From Bryobacterales bacterium (GTDB lineage: Bacteria; Acidobacteriota; Terriglobia; Bryobacterales; Bryobacteraceae), in contig JADJOP010000034.1 of assembly GCA_016713735.1 (NCBI GenBank), positions 248,001 through 312,000 on the forward strand: a stretch of 64,000 bases of DNA, written 5' to 3'. This document shows, piece by piece, positions 54,720 through 63,710 of the stretch. How positions within the stretch are numbered: position 1 is the first letter of the stretch; each line of letters opens with the position of its first letter. The position numbers were made by a program, and so were the translations under genes. The notes under the pieces are model-generated. The model did not search any database, was not told the origin of the DNA, and saw nothing but the letters and a program-made list of their open reading frames with translations.

Positions 54720-56710
54720 TCACGCGCCCGTGGCTTGGCCGCGAGCCTTGGCCGCGGGCCGGGGCGCGGCCAGGATGGCGCGGATTTTACCCAGGAAAGC
54801 GGAAAGCGTGAAGGGCTTCTGGAGGAACTCGTAGCCGCGCGCAAGTTGGGCGGTGGAGAGCGCCGCCTGGCCGGTGTAGCCGGAGATGAACATGACGAAC
54901 GTCTCCGGGCGCTGAGGCGACAACTGCGCAGCCAGGTCGACCCCGCCCATGCCGGGCATCACGACGTCGGTCACCATAAGCGGGATCTGGCCCCAGAAGG
55001 CGTTGGCCTTTTCCAGTGCTTCTTCCCCGCTGGAGGCTTCGATCACCTCATAGCCTTCGCGGGTGAGGACCTTGGCCATGAGGGCGCGGATGCCGTCTTC
55101 ATCATCCACGACAAGGATGGTCTCCTTGGGCGCGGCGGCGTCAGCGTGGTGGTCTCTGCGGGCGGCGCGGCGGCGGGCTCGTGCTCCGCGCAGGGCAGGA
55201 AGAGCGTGATGGTGGTGCCCACCTGGTAATCGGAGTCGGCCATCGCGTCGCCGCCGGTTTCGCGCAGAAAGCGGTAGAAGCGGGCCAGCTCTTCGCGGTT
55301 GGGCTCGCTCGATAGGTTGGGGGCGAAGAAGCTGGAGCGGGCCTCGGGGTGGAGGGCGATGCCGTTGTCGCGGATCTCGATGCGCAGGTAAGAGGGGTGG
55401 GAGAGAGCACCATCCGGCCGTGCGGTGGCCGCCTGACGGTGGTCAACGCGGGTGGCGATGCGAATGGAACCGCCGGCGAGCATGGCGGCCGAGGCGCGCC
55501 GCAGCAGCAGCTCGAGGCCGAGGCGAAGGCGGTCAGGATCGGTGCTGGCGTGCACGCCGGGGGCTCCGCATTCCAGGCGGAGATCCACTTTGGAGCCGGA
55601 CATGGCGGAGAGCGAGTCGAGCCACTCGGCGAGCAGGGCGTCGATGGGAGCGGGGCGTGTTTCCGGCTCTGCCTCCTTGCGCGTGGAGGCGGCGAGATGG
55701 GAGGTGAGGGCCGAGAGCCGGTCGCCGGCCGCGAGAATTTCCTGGACGTGGGCGCGCAGGGGGTGATCCGAGTCCAGCCCGTGCAGCAGCTCCTCACCGT
55801 AGCCGGAGAGGATCATGAGCAGATTGTTGGAGTCGTGGACGATGCGGCCGGCGAGTTCGTGCATCGCCTCGACGCGCTCGCTCTGCGCCGAGAGGCGGGA
55901 GATCTCGAACTCTTCGCTGACGTCGAGAGTCAGCCCCTGAACGCGTGCCGGCTGGCCGGATTCGTCGCGCAGGATGGTCCAATAATCGCGCAGGCGGCGG
56001 GAGCGGCCCTGCGAGGTGGGGGTGCCATAGTCGCAGGAGCGCAGAGCGGCGCCGCTTAGCGCGAGTTCCCAGAAGCCCTTCAGGCGGGCTAGATCGCCTG
56101 GGTGAACGCGGGAGGTCCAGAAGCCGGCGCCGGGGGCCCAGGAGTCGGAATCCAGAGAGAGCGCGGCGGCCGCCTCGGCATCGACGGAGGTGAAGCGCAT
56201 GGTGGCCGGGTCGAGCTCCCAGGCGCAGGCGGGCAGCGAGGCGTAGCGTGCGCGCAGGGCATCCAAACCGGCTTCGGCGTCGGCGCGGGCCTGTTCGGCG
56301 GCTTCGGTGGATTCCTCAACGGTGAGCAGAACCTCGAGGCGCGAAAAGTCGTCCCAATCACGGAACGGGCGCAGGGAAAAGCGCAGCCAGCGGCCATCGG
56401 CCTGCATGGAGAGCTCGCTCATGGCCTCGGTGCGTTCACCGGAGAGCATGAGGGGGATGGCGGTGCGCAGGTTCTCGCTGGGGAGGATCTGGCTGACGGG
56501 AGGGTCGCCGGCTGACAGCGGGTCGAGGGCGAACATGCGGCGCAACCCGCGATTGGAAATCTGAATGGTCGCATCCTGGCCCACGATCCCCAAGCCGGAG
56601 GGGACTGCGGCCATGATTTCCTGGTAGTAACGCCGTTCAGCCTCCAGAAGTGAAAGCAGGCGCGCCACTTCGCGCGGACTCCACATTTCCTGCTCTCGTC
56701 GGTTCATCAA
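54720..56710 (-). CDS. Hybrid sensor kinase with degenerate ATPase domain and receiver domain, frame broken by one missing base
   Basis: Two PAS-like regions (about 26-130 and 148-270) are followed by a phosphoacceptor-type helix 'GRIVHDSNNLLMILSGYG' with His at about 292. The ATPase part keeps the fold but the N-box asparagine is replaced ('LELLLRRASAAMLAGG'), the G1 box reads 'IRDNGIALHPE' and the G2 glycine-rich box is absent. After 'AETTTLTPPRP' the frame must change by one base at 55128-55130 (a GGG run) to continue into a receiver domain, 'KETILVVDDEDGIRALMAKV', with Asp in 'LMVTDVVMPGMGG' and Lys in 'FLQKPFT'. Restored length is about 663 residues. Confidence 0.78.
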
Positions 56711-56828
56711 TCTCCTTCCTCATTAGTGTCCGGGTAGGGTAGGGGCCCCAGCAAGGGTACTTTCGTGCGGGAAGGTAGTGGTACGGGGGGCCGTACGTCG
56801 GGGCCAGAGGGTATGGGGGATGAGGGAT

Positions 56829-57308
56829 TTAGGGGTGGTCGGCGAGGCTGCGGTCAGCCAGTTCGCTGAAGATGGGCAGGCGGAAGATCTGGCCGTGCCA
56901 GGTCTTAATCATCATGAAGATACCGACGCCGAACAGGGCCAGCTTGACGAGGCCCTCAACGTCGAGGCGGGACGAGCGGCCAAATTGGAAGGCCGGGCCG
57001 AGGCCCCAGTCAATGACGAGCCAGGCGACAAAGAGGTAGAGCCCCTGGAAGGCGTGGAAGCGCGCCGTGCGGTCGCGTGTGAAGCGGTCGGCGGCGAGCA
57101 CGAACACGCTCGCCAGCCAGCCCAGGCCGGGCATGTAGCAGAGGGTCTTCCAGGTGCGGTCGTCGATGGTGTCGGTAAAGTTGTTTTGCGAGCCGGAAGG
57201 GCGTGGGGGAGGAGCGCCCGGGGCGGCGTCGGGCTGCTGGCTTCCGCACTGGTGGCAGTAGGTATCCGCGGGGGTCACCTGGCTGCCGCATTGTGTGCAG
57301 AAGGGCAT
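56829..57308 (-). CDS. Zinc-ribbon membrane protein, DUF4870-like
   Basis: Protein of 159 residues; ATG 57308 is preferred over TTG 57317. The N-terminus has a zinc ribbon, CTQCG...CHQCG, then a proline-rich linker, then hydrophobic segments (about 57-75, 90-108 and 122-140) resembling DUF4870-type membrane domains ('LCYMPGLGWLASVFVLAADR'). Function is unknown. It is immediately downstream of the squalene-hopene cyclase gene but separated by 84 bases. Confidence 0.75.
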   Translation of the reverse strand: MPFCTQCGSQVTPADTYCHQCGSQQPDAAPGAPPPRPSGSQNNFTDTIDDRTWKTLCYMPGLGWLASVFVLAADRFTRDRTARFHAFQGLYLFVAWLVIDWGLGPAFQFGRSSRLDVEGLVKLALFGVGIFMMIKTWHGQIFRLPIFSELADRSLADHP

Positions 57309-57392
57309 ATTCGTCAATCCCTGCCATAGTGTACGACAGATAACACGGAAAGGTTCCCGAAGCGCCGGAGGCCAGCCGTCCGGGCCGGGAGG

Positions 57393-59351
57393 CTATACTT
57401 CGAGGGCTCTGGCATAGGCCGCCAGCGCATAAATGGGGAAGTAGTCGCGGTAGAGGTGGTAGCTGATGTAGAAGACGCGGGGGAAGCCGGTGCCGGTGGT
57501 GATCGACTCCTCCCAGGTGCCGTCCGGGCGCTGGTTGCCTTTAAGCCACTGGACGCCGCGCACGGCCTCGGCGCTACGCGCTTTTCCGGCGGCAATGAGG
57601 CCGAGCACGGCCCACGCGGTTTGCGAGGGCGTGCTGACGGCGCGTTCATACCTCCCAGTGTCATACCCGCGGCAGCTTTCACCCCACCCGCCGTCCGGGT
57701 TCTGGACGGATTTCAGCCAGCGTGCGCCGCGGTCCATGGCCGGAGCGACGTCGGGCGAGCCGCTGGCGGCGAGGCCTCGAATGGCGAGAAAGGTGCCGTA
57801 GACGTAGTTCACACCCCAACGGCCATACCAGCTGCCATCCGCCTCCTGATGGCTGAGCAGGTAGTCGATGCCGCGGGCGATGGGCTCATCGCGATAGTCG
57901 AACCCCCGGCGGCAGAGAGACTCCAGCGTGCGGCCGGTGATGTCCGGGCAGGTCGGGTCAAGCATGGCGTTGTGGTCGGCAAACGGGACCATGTTCAGAA
58001 ACTCCCAGTTGTTGTCCACGTCGAAGGCGGCCCAACCGCCGTCGGAGCTTTGCATGCCGAGCAGCCAGTTCACGGCGCGGGCTTCGGCGCGGGCCTGCCG
58101 CTCCTGGTCGTTCGATTTGGCATGAAGCAGGGCCAGCAGCACCATCGCCGTGTCGTCGATATCCGGGTAGAACTCGTTATCGAACTCGAAGGCCCAGCCC
58201 GAAGGGCGCAAATCGGGGCGTTTGCGGGCCCAGTCGCCCTTGCGGCGGATCTCCTTGTCGAGCAGCCAGTCGGCGGCGGCGGCAAGCGAGGGAGAGTCAA
58301 GCTGGCCGAGCTCGCCCAGGGCATAGGCGGCGATGGCCGTGTCCCACACGGGCGACTTGGCGGGCTGGAAGATGAGGCTTTCCGGACCCTCCAGCATCAG
58401 GTTGTCGAAGTGGCGGATTTCGCGGATCAGGTCGGGGTGGTCGCGCTCGTAGCCCAGCGCGTCGAGCGCCATGATGCCATACATCATGCCGGGATAGATG
58501 GCGCCCAGGCCTTCTGAGTGTTCCAGGTGCTGCAGCATCCACTCCTCGGCCTCGCGGATGGCCTCCTGGCGGATGCGGCGCACGTTCTGGCGCTCCCAGC
58601 GTTTGAAGAGCTTGTCGGCGGCGACGAAGAGGTTGGCGATGCGGTCACGCCGGGCCAGGGCGAACTTGCGGCGCGGGTGGGTGAGTTCGTCGACGCGGCG
58701 GAGGCCGGGAGTGGGCTTGGTTTTACCGATCGCCTGGACGATGGAGAGCGGCACAATGATGCTGCGCGTCCAGGAGGACATCTCATAAAGGAAGTTGCCG
58801 GGCAGGATCATCAACTCCGGCGGGATGGTGGGGCAGAACTTGCGCGGAAACAGATCGAACAGGCTGAAGTTGATCTTCGTGTAGCTGTTGCAGGCCTGGA
58901 TGCCGCCCAATTTGTGAACCATACCCAGAGCCTGGCGCATGCGCGGGTGGTCCATGTCCATGCCGGCCATCTTGAGTGCCGTGTAGGCGCGGACGGTGGC
59001 GTTGATTTCGGCCGGGCCGGGTTCGTAAATGCTCCAGCCGCCGTCGGGCATCTGGGCGTCGAGAATGGCGCGCGCGGCTTTGCGGATTTTGGGCAGCGTC
59101 GGCGGATTCCACGTGCCGTCGGCCTCGGCCGGGTGAAGCCACATCTGCAGCAGGATGTAATCGGACTGGAGGGTGGAATCGGCGGTCAGGTTGCCGTTCC
59201 AATAGCCGTCGGGATGCTGCTTGGCGATGAGGGCGCGGGCGGCGCGGCGGGCAGCGGCGCGGGCCTCTTCGGCGGGAACGGCCTCCACGGCAGGAGCAGG
59301 GGCGGTGGCTTTGAACTGGCTGGGGATGACGAAACCGGGAACTTCGCGCAT
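57393..59351 (-). CDS. shc: Squalene-hopene cyclase
   Basis: Protein of 652 residues from ATG 59351 (a TTG 21 bases upstream is possible). The catalytic aspartate cluster DxDD is in 'FYPDIDDTAMVLLALLHA', near residue 395, and several QW repeats (for example 'QMPDGGWSIYEPG', 'QEADGSWYGRWGV', 'QNPDGGWGESCRGY') are present. It cyclises squalene to hopene for hopanoid lipids that order bacterial membranes. Length fits SHC. No squalene synthase or hopanoid-modifying genes are adjacent. Confidence 0.94.
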   Translation of the reverse strand: MREVPGFVIPSQFKATAPAPAVEAVPAEEARAAARRAARALIAKQHPDGYWNGNLTADSTLQSDYILLQMWLHPAEADGTWNPPTLPKIRKAARAILDAQMPDGGWSIYEPGPAEINATVRAYTALKMAGMDMDHPRMRQALGMVHKLGGIQACNSYTKINFSLFDLFPRKFCPTIPPELMILPGNFLYEMSSWTRSIIVPLSIVQAIGKTKPTPGLRRVDELTHPRRKFALARRDRIANLFVAADKLFKRWERQNVRRIRQEAIREAEEWMLQHLEHSEGLGAIYPGMMYGIMALDALGYERDHPDLIREIRHFDNLMLEGPESLIFQPAKSPVWDTAIAAYALGELGQLDSPSLAAAADWLLDKEIRRKGDWARKRPDLRPSGWAFEFDNEFYPDIDDTAMVLLALLHAKSNDQERQARAEARAVNWLLGMQSSDGGWAAFDVDNNWEFLNMVPFADHNAMLDPTCPDITGRTLESLCRRGFDYRDEPIARGIDYLLSHQEADGSWYGRWGVNYVYGTFLAIRGLAASGSPDVAPAMDRGARWLKSVQNPDGGWGESCRGYDTGRYERAVSTPSQTAWAVLGLIAAGKARSAEAVRGVQWLKGNQRPDGTWEESITTGTGFPRVFYISYHLYRDYFPIYALAAYARALEV

Positions 59352-59466
59352 AGCGGGTACAGAAGCTGCCAAAAGCGTCGAATCGTGACAGCCTTTCTCA
59401 GGATACGAAGGTGAGCGGAGGGGTTCAAGGGGGTAAAACGTCGTGAGGGGTCAGGTTTAGCGTCCG

Positions 59467-60951
59467 TCAGGCGACGTCGCCGTACTTCCGCCTGAGCCGT
59501 GTGAGCTCGGCCTTGAGTTCGCCGGTGAGCGCGCCCACCTCGGGTTTGCCGTACAGGTTGTTCAGTTCGTTGGGGTCTTTCTCCAGATCGAACAGTTCCC
59601 AGTAGTCGCCCTCGGCGTGGTAGTGGATGAGCTTGTGGGTGCGTGTGCGGACGCCGCGGTGGGGGCCGATGCGGTGCGGGGTGAAGAAGGCGAAGCTGGG
59701 GTCGGACATGGCCTCCTTGCCCTTCCCGGCCAGAACCCAGGAGTTCTCAAAGTAGGCGTAATACATCGACGTCGGCCAATCGGAAGGCGTCGAACCCTCC
59801 AGCACCGGGCGCAGACTGCGGCCCTGCATGGTTTCCGGGATCGTGCAGCCGGCGTAATCGAGGATCGTCGAGGCGTAGTCGATGTTGAGGGCGAAGTCGG
59901 CCGTGACGCGGCCGGAGCCCGAGGCCGCCGGGGGCTTCACAATGAGGGGGATGCGCAGCGAAGGCTCGTACATGAAGCGCTTGTCGTACCAGCCGTGGTC
60001 GCCGACGAAAAAGCCGTTGTCGGTGGTGTAGATGACCAGGGTGTTGTCGTACTGGTTGGTCTTGCGGAGGTGGTCGAGTACGCGGCCAAAGTTGTCGTCC
60101 ACGCCGGCGATGGCCCCGTAGTAGTCCTTGACGAAACGCTGATAGATCCAGCGTTTCTTGGCGGCGCGGTCGAGGCCTTTGGGGATCTCCTTCACGTAGT
60201 CGGGCTCAAGCGAGAGGTCGAAGCGCATGTCCTCGGCGGCGGCGGCGACTTTTCGCGTCGCGTAGTCATCATCGAAGGTGGCCGGGTAAGGGATCTCCAC
60301 GCCGTCATAAAGCTTGGCGTGGCGCGGCGGCGGCAGGAAGGGCCGGTGCGGCGCTTTGTGCTGGTAGACGAGGCACCACGGCTTGCCGTCGCCCGCCGAG
60401 CCGGCCTGTTCGAGGAAGCGCAGGGCGATGTCAGTGGTGACGTCGGAGGCGTAGCCGGGGAACTTCTTGCGCTGGCCGTTCTCGATGAAGTCGGGGTCGA
60501 AGTAGAGTCCCTGGCCGGGCAGCACGCACCAGTAGTCGAAGCCCTTCGGGTCATCGGACATGTGCCATTTGCCGACCAGCGCCGTGCGGTAGCCGTTGGC
60601 CTGCAACACGCGCGGATAGGTGGGAAGCGACTGGTCCAGATGCTCTTCGGCGCCCTTCATTTCCGAGTTGCCGAGAATGCGGTTGCGATGAGAGTAGGTG
60701 CCGGTGATGGTGGCGGCGCGGCCGGGGGCGCACAGCGAGTTGGTGCAGAAGGCGTTGGTGAAGCGGACGCCCTCGGAGGCAAGGCGGTCCAGTGTCGGCG
60801 TGCGGACGAGCGTATTCCCATAGCAGCCCAGCGCGCTGGTGGCGTGGTCGTCGGTCATCACGAAGAGGATGTTGGGGCGCCTGGCCGCGGGCTTCGAGCA
60901 GGCGGCGAGCGCGGCCCCGAGCGTGGTGGCGATGGCGTTGCGTCGGTTCAT
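59467..60951 (-). CDS. Exported sulfatase (arylsulfatase A-like), CAPGR active site
   Basis: Protein of 494 residues with a twin-arginine-like start (MNRRNAIATTLGAA) and a lipobox-like LAACS, suggesting a Tat lipoprotein. Metal-binding Asp pair 'ILFVMTDDHATSALGCYG' and 'TNSLCAPGRAATITGTYSHR' hold the C-x-P-x-R motif; Gly replaces the usual Ser. The formylglycine-generating enzyme only requires Cys, Pro and Arg positions, so activity is plausible. Its start overlaps the MFS transporter stop by four bases, so the transporter is upstream in the same operon. Confidence 0.88.
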   Translation of the reverse strand: MNRRNAIATTLGAALAACSKPAARRPNILFVMTDDHATSALGCYGNTLVRTPTLDRLASEGVRFTNAFCTNSLCAPGRAATITGTYSHRNRILGNSEMKGAEEHLDQSLPTYPRVLQANGYRTALVGKWHMSDDPKGFDYWCVLPGQGLYFDPDFIENGQRKKFPGYASDVTTDIALRFLEQAGSAGDGKPWCLVYQHKAPHRPFLPPPRHAKLYDGVEIPYPATFDDDYATRKVAAAAEDMRFDLSLEPDYVKEIPKGLDRAAKKRWIYQRFVKDYYGAIAGVDDNFGRVLDHLRKTNQYDNTLVIYTTDNGFFVGDHGWYDKRFMYEPSLRIPLIVKPPAASGSGRVTADFALNIDYASTILDYAGCTIPETMQGRSLRPVLEGSTPSDWPTSMYYAYFENSWVLAGKGKEAMSDPSFAFFTPHRIGPHRGVRTRTHKLIHYHAEGDYWELFDLEKDPNELNNLYGKPEVGALTGELKAELTRLRRKYGDVA

Positions 60952-62237
60952 TTTTGCAGTCTCTTCATGTCGCCCAAAAGCAGGTGGACGAGCAGCAAGG
61001 CGATCAGGTGGAAGCTGCCCATGATGAGGAAGATTGGCGTGTAACCGAAATGGGTGACGATATAGCCGGGCAGCAGCGAGGAGAAGATGACGCCGCCGAG
61101 TCCGCCCAGGCAGCCGCCGATGCCGGTCACCGAGGCTGAGGCGGCCTTGGGGAAGACGTCGGTGGCGGTGGTATAGAGGTTGGCCGACCAGCCCTGGTGG
61201 CCTGAGGTGGCGAGGCTGATCAGAACGACGGCGAGAATCGGATTACCTGCCAGGACACTCAAAGCCCCGATCGGCATGCACGCGGCGCACAGGGCCATGG
61301 CGGTCTTGCGGGCCTTGCCGTTGGGCCAGCCGCGGCGCATGAGGTAGCCGGAGATCCAGCCGCCGCCGACGCTGCCGAAATCGGCCATCAAATAGATGAA
61401 GGGCAGGGACCAGGCGATCTCGGTCATGTTGAACTTGCGCACGTCGTAGAGGTAGGGGGGCAGCCAGTACAGGTAAAACCACCAAACCGGGTCGGTGAGG
61501 AACTTTGCCAGCGCGAAGCCCCACGTCTGTTTGTAGGTGAGCGCCTTGGCCCAGCCGACGTTGGGTTCGTTGGCGGCTTCGGCCTCGGCATCGCCGAGAA
61601 TGTAGGCCCGTTCGGCGTCGTTGACGCGGGGGTGGATCTCAGGCCGCTGATAGGTGAGGACCCACAGCACGACCCAGCCGATGCCCAGCGCGGCCGTGAG
61701 CAGAAAGCACATGCGCCAGCCATAGGCGGCGGCGATCATGGCGAAGGCGGGCGGGCCGATCATGGAGGCGACGTTCGAGCCGGCGTTGAAGATGCCCGTG
61801 GCAAAGGCGCGGTCCTGCTTCGGGAACCACTCGGTGACCGACTTGATGGCGGCCGGGAAGTTGCCCGCTTCGCCGACGCCGAGCACGGCGCGCCAAAAAC
61901 CAAGAGCCATCGTGCTGCCGGCCGTGGCATGCAACGCCGCGGCCACCGACCACCAGACCAGCGAGACCAGATAGCCGATGCGCGTGCCCACCTTGTCGAT
62001 GAACTTGCCCATGATGAGGAAGCCGATCGTGTAGGCGGCCGAGAAACAGGCCTGCACATAGCCGTACTGCTGCTCGTTGATGTGCAGCTCATCGCGGATG
62101 ATCGGGTAAAGGAATCCTAAAAGAATGCGGTCGAGGTAGTTGACGGTGGTGGCAAAGAAGAGCAGCGAGAGAATCCACCAGCGGTAGCGGGTGGCGGGAG
62201 TGGAGTGCGCCGGGGGAGCGGCGGGAGCGAAGGGCAC
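60948..62237 (-). CDS. MFS transporter of the anion:cation symporter (ACS) family
   Basis: Protein of 429 residues with about twelve predicted transmembrane helices and the ACS-family 'TTVNYLDRILLGFLYPII' motif near the N-terminus and 'GWRMCFLLTAALGIGW' later. The family includes hexuronate and other organic-acid carriers (ExuT-like). Coupling to a sulfatase suggests uptake of a sulfated sugar acid. The GTG start lies six bases beyond a TATAAT on the minus strand at 62244-62249, with no Shine-Dalgarno sequence, so the mRNA may be leaderless. Confidence 0.87.
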   Translation of the reverse strand: MPFAPAAPPAHSTPATRYRWWILSLLFFATTVNYLDRILLGFLYPIIRDELHINEQQYGYVQACFSAAYTIGFLIMGKFIDKVGTRIGYLVSLVWWSVAAALHATAGSTMALGFWRAVLGVGEAGNFPAAIKSVTEWFPKQDRAFATGIFNAGSNVASMIGPPAFAMIAAAYGWRMCFLLTAALGIGWVVLWVLTYQRPEIHPRVNDAERAYILGDAEAEAANEPNVGWAKALTYKQTWGFALAKFLTDPVWWFYLYWLPPYLYDVRKFNMTEIAWSLPFIYLMADFGSVGGGWISGYLMRRGWPNGKARKTAMALCAACMPIGALSVLAGNPILAVVLISLATSGHQGWSANLYTTATDVFPKAASASVTGIGGCLGGLGGVIFSSLLPGYIVTHFGYTPIFLIMGSFHLIALLLVHLLLGDMKRLQK

Positions 62238-62248
62238 GGTGGCATTAT

Positions 62249-62965
62249 ATGGGATTGATTACGAAATGCGTTGTCTTGGCGGCGGGGAAAGGCACCCGGA
62301 TGGGCGCGTTGACTGAAGAGTTGCCCAAGCCCATGCTGCCCCTGCGCGGCAAGCCGATGCTCGAGCACATCCTCGACCGGCTGCGCGCGGCGGGCTTCAC
62401 CGAGGCGCTGCTGGTAACCGGCTTCCGCGCCGATGTGGTCGAACGGCATTTTGCGTCCTACCCGATGAAGCTCAGCTACCGGCGGCAGGAGCAGCTCGAC
62501 GGCACAGGTTCGGCGGCGCTGCTCGGGCGTGAGTTCTGCGGAAGCGATCCATTCCTGCTCACCTTCGGCGACATCCTCACCGAAACGGCTGACTACCAGG
62601 CGATGACGGCCTTGCTGGAAAACGACCCTGCTGCCGAGGCTGTGCTCGCCGCCAAGTGGGTGGACGACCCCTGGCAAGGCGCGGCCATCTACGAGCAGCA
62701 GCGCGTGGTGGAGCGCATCGTCGAGAAACCGCCGCGCGGAACCTCCACCACCCATTGGAACAGCGCCGGCGCGTATGTCTTCCGGGCTAGTGTGTTTGAG
62801 TTGCTGGAGCGGCTGCCGCTGTCGCCGCGCGGCGAATATGAGCTGACCACGGCGGTTGAGATGCTGCTTGCCGGACGCCGCCGCGTGCTGCTGCATGGCC
62901 TCGAAGGCGAGTGGCGCGACGTGGGCCGTCCGGAGGATTTGGGGGCGGCTGAGGGGCTGGTGTAA
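62249..62965 (+). CDS. Sugar nucleotidyltransferase (RfbA/GlmU-type NTP_transferase)
   Basis: Protein of 238 residues with the nucleotide-binding 'VVLAAGKGTRMGALTEELPKP' and 'GKPMLEHILDRLR', typical of sugar-1-phosphate nucleotidyltransferases, plus 'LLTFGDILTETADYQAMTAL' and 'WNSAGAYVFRASVFELLE'. It makes NDP-sugars from sugar-1-phosphate and NTP. It diverges from the MFS gene with only 11 bases between start codons. The sugar is not predictable. Confidence 0.88.
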   Translation: MGLITKCVVLAAGKGTRMGALTEELPKPMLPLRGKPMLEHILDRLRAAGFTEALLVTGFRADVVERHFASYPMKLSYRRQEQLDGTGSAALLGREFCGSDPFLLTFGDILTETADYQAMTALLENDPAAEAVLAAKWVDDPWQGAAIYEQQRVVERIVEKPPRGTSTTHWNSAGAYVFRASVFELLERLPLSPRGEYELTTAVEMLLAGRRRVLLHGLEGEWRDVGRPEDLGAAEGLV

Positions 62966-62981
62966 AGGGATGGCGTAGACG

Positions 62982-63710
62982 CTACCAGCGCGTCTGTTCA
63001 CGGATGACGCCGGCCATGCGCTTGCTGACAATGGCCTCCAGGCCGTTGGACATCTTCAGCAGCCAGCGCTTGGAAGAAAGCGGCGAGATGCGGCGGATGT
63101 GGTCGGTGTTGATGATCGCCCCGCGGTGAATGCGGCGGAAGGGCGGCGAGGGGAGCCGCTCCTCGAGGGCTTTCAGCGTCAGGTCAGCCAGGAAACGGCC
63201 TTTGGCGGAGAGGATGTAGACGACCTCAGCCTCGGCCTTGAAGGCGATCACCTCGTCGAGGTCGAGCATGTGGAACTCATCCTTCAGGCGGCCGGCGATG
63301 CGCCGGATGGCGTCCTTGGGGGTGGCGGCCTGTGGAGGCGCGGGCGCCGCCAGCCGGAGGCGCTCGCGCGCTTTAGCCAGGGCCGATTCGAGGCGTTCGC
63401 GGCGCACGGGTTTGACGAGGTAGTCGACGACGCCGAGTTCGAAAGCGTCCAGGGCCCGTTCAGCCGAAGCGGTGACAAAGATGATGAGCGGCGATCCGCC
63501 CCGGAGTTGCTGGGCGACATGAAACCCATCCAGCAGCGGCATCTGCAGGTCAAGCAGGGCCACGTCCGGTTTCCAGTCGGCGCAGCGGACGAGGGCTTCG
63601 GCGCCGGTGGCGGCTTCGCCGCAGATATCGATGCCCGGCACCTCCTCCAGCATCTCGCGCAAAATCTGGCGGGCGACGGGTTCATCGTCGGCGATCAGGA
63701 TGCGCGTCAT
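62982..63710 (-). CDS. LytTR-family response regulator
   Basis: Protein of 242 residues. ATG 63710 (MTRILIADDEPVAR) starts the receiver domain, with phosphoacceptor Asp in 'VALLDLQMPLLDGFHV' and Lys in 'YLVKPVRRERL'. The C-terminal LytTR DNA-binding domain reads 'FHMLDLDEVIAFKAEAEVVY' to 'FRRIHRGAIINTDHIRRI'. It overlaps the stop of the upstream sensor kinase by four bases, so the two form a pair. Confidence 0.92.
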   Translation of the reverse strand: MTRILIADDEPVARQILREMLEEVPGIDICGEAATGAEALVRCADWKPDVALLDLQMPLLDGFHVAQQLRGGSPLIIFVTASAERALDAFELGVVDYLVKPVRRERLESALAKARERLRLAAPAPPQAATPKDAIRRIAGRLKDEFHMLDLDEVIAFKAEAEVVYILSAKGRFLADLTLKALEERLPSPPFRRIHRGAIINTDHIRRISPLSSKRWLLKMSNGLEAIVSKRMAGVIREQTRW

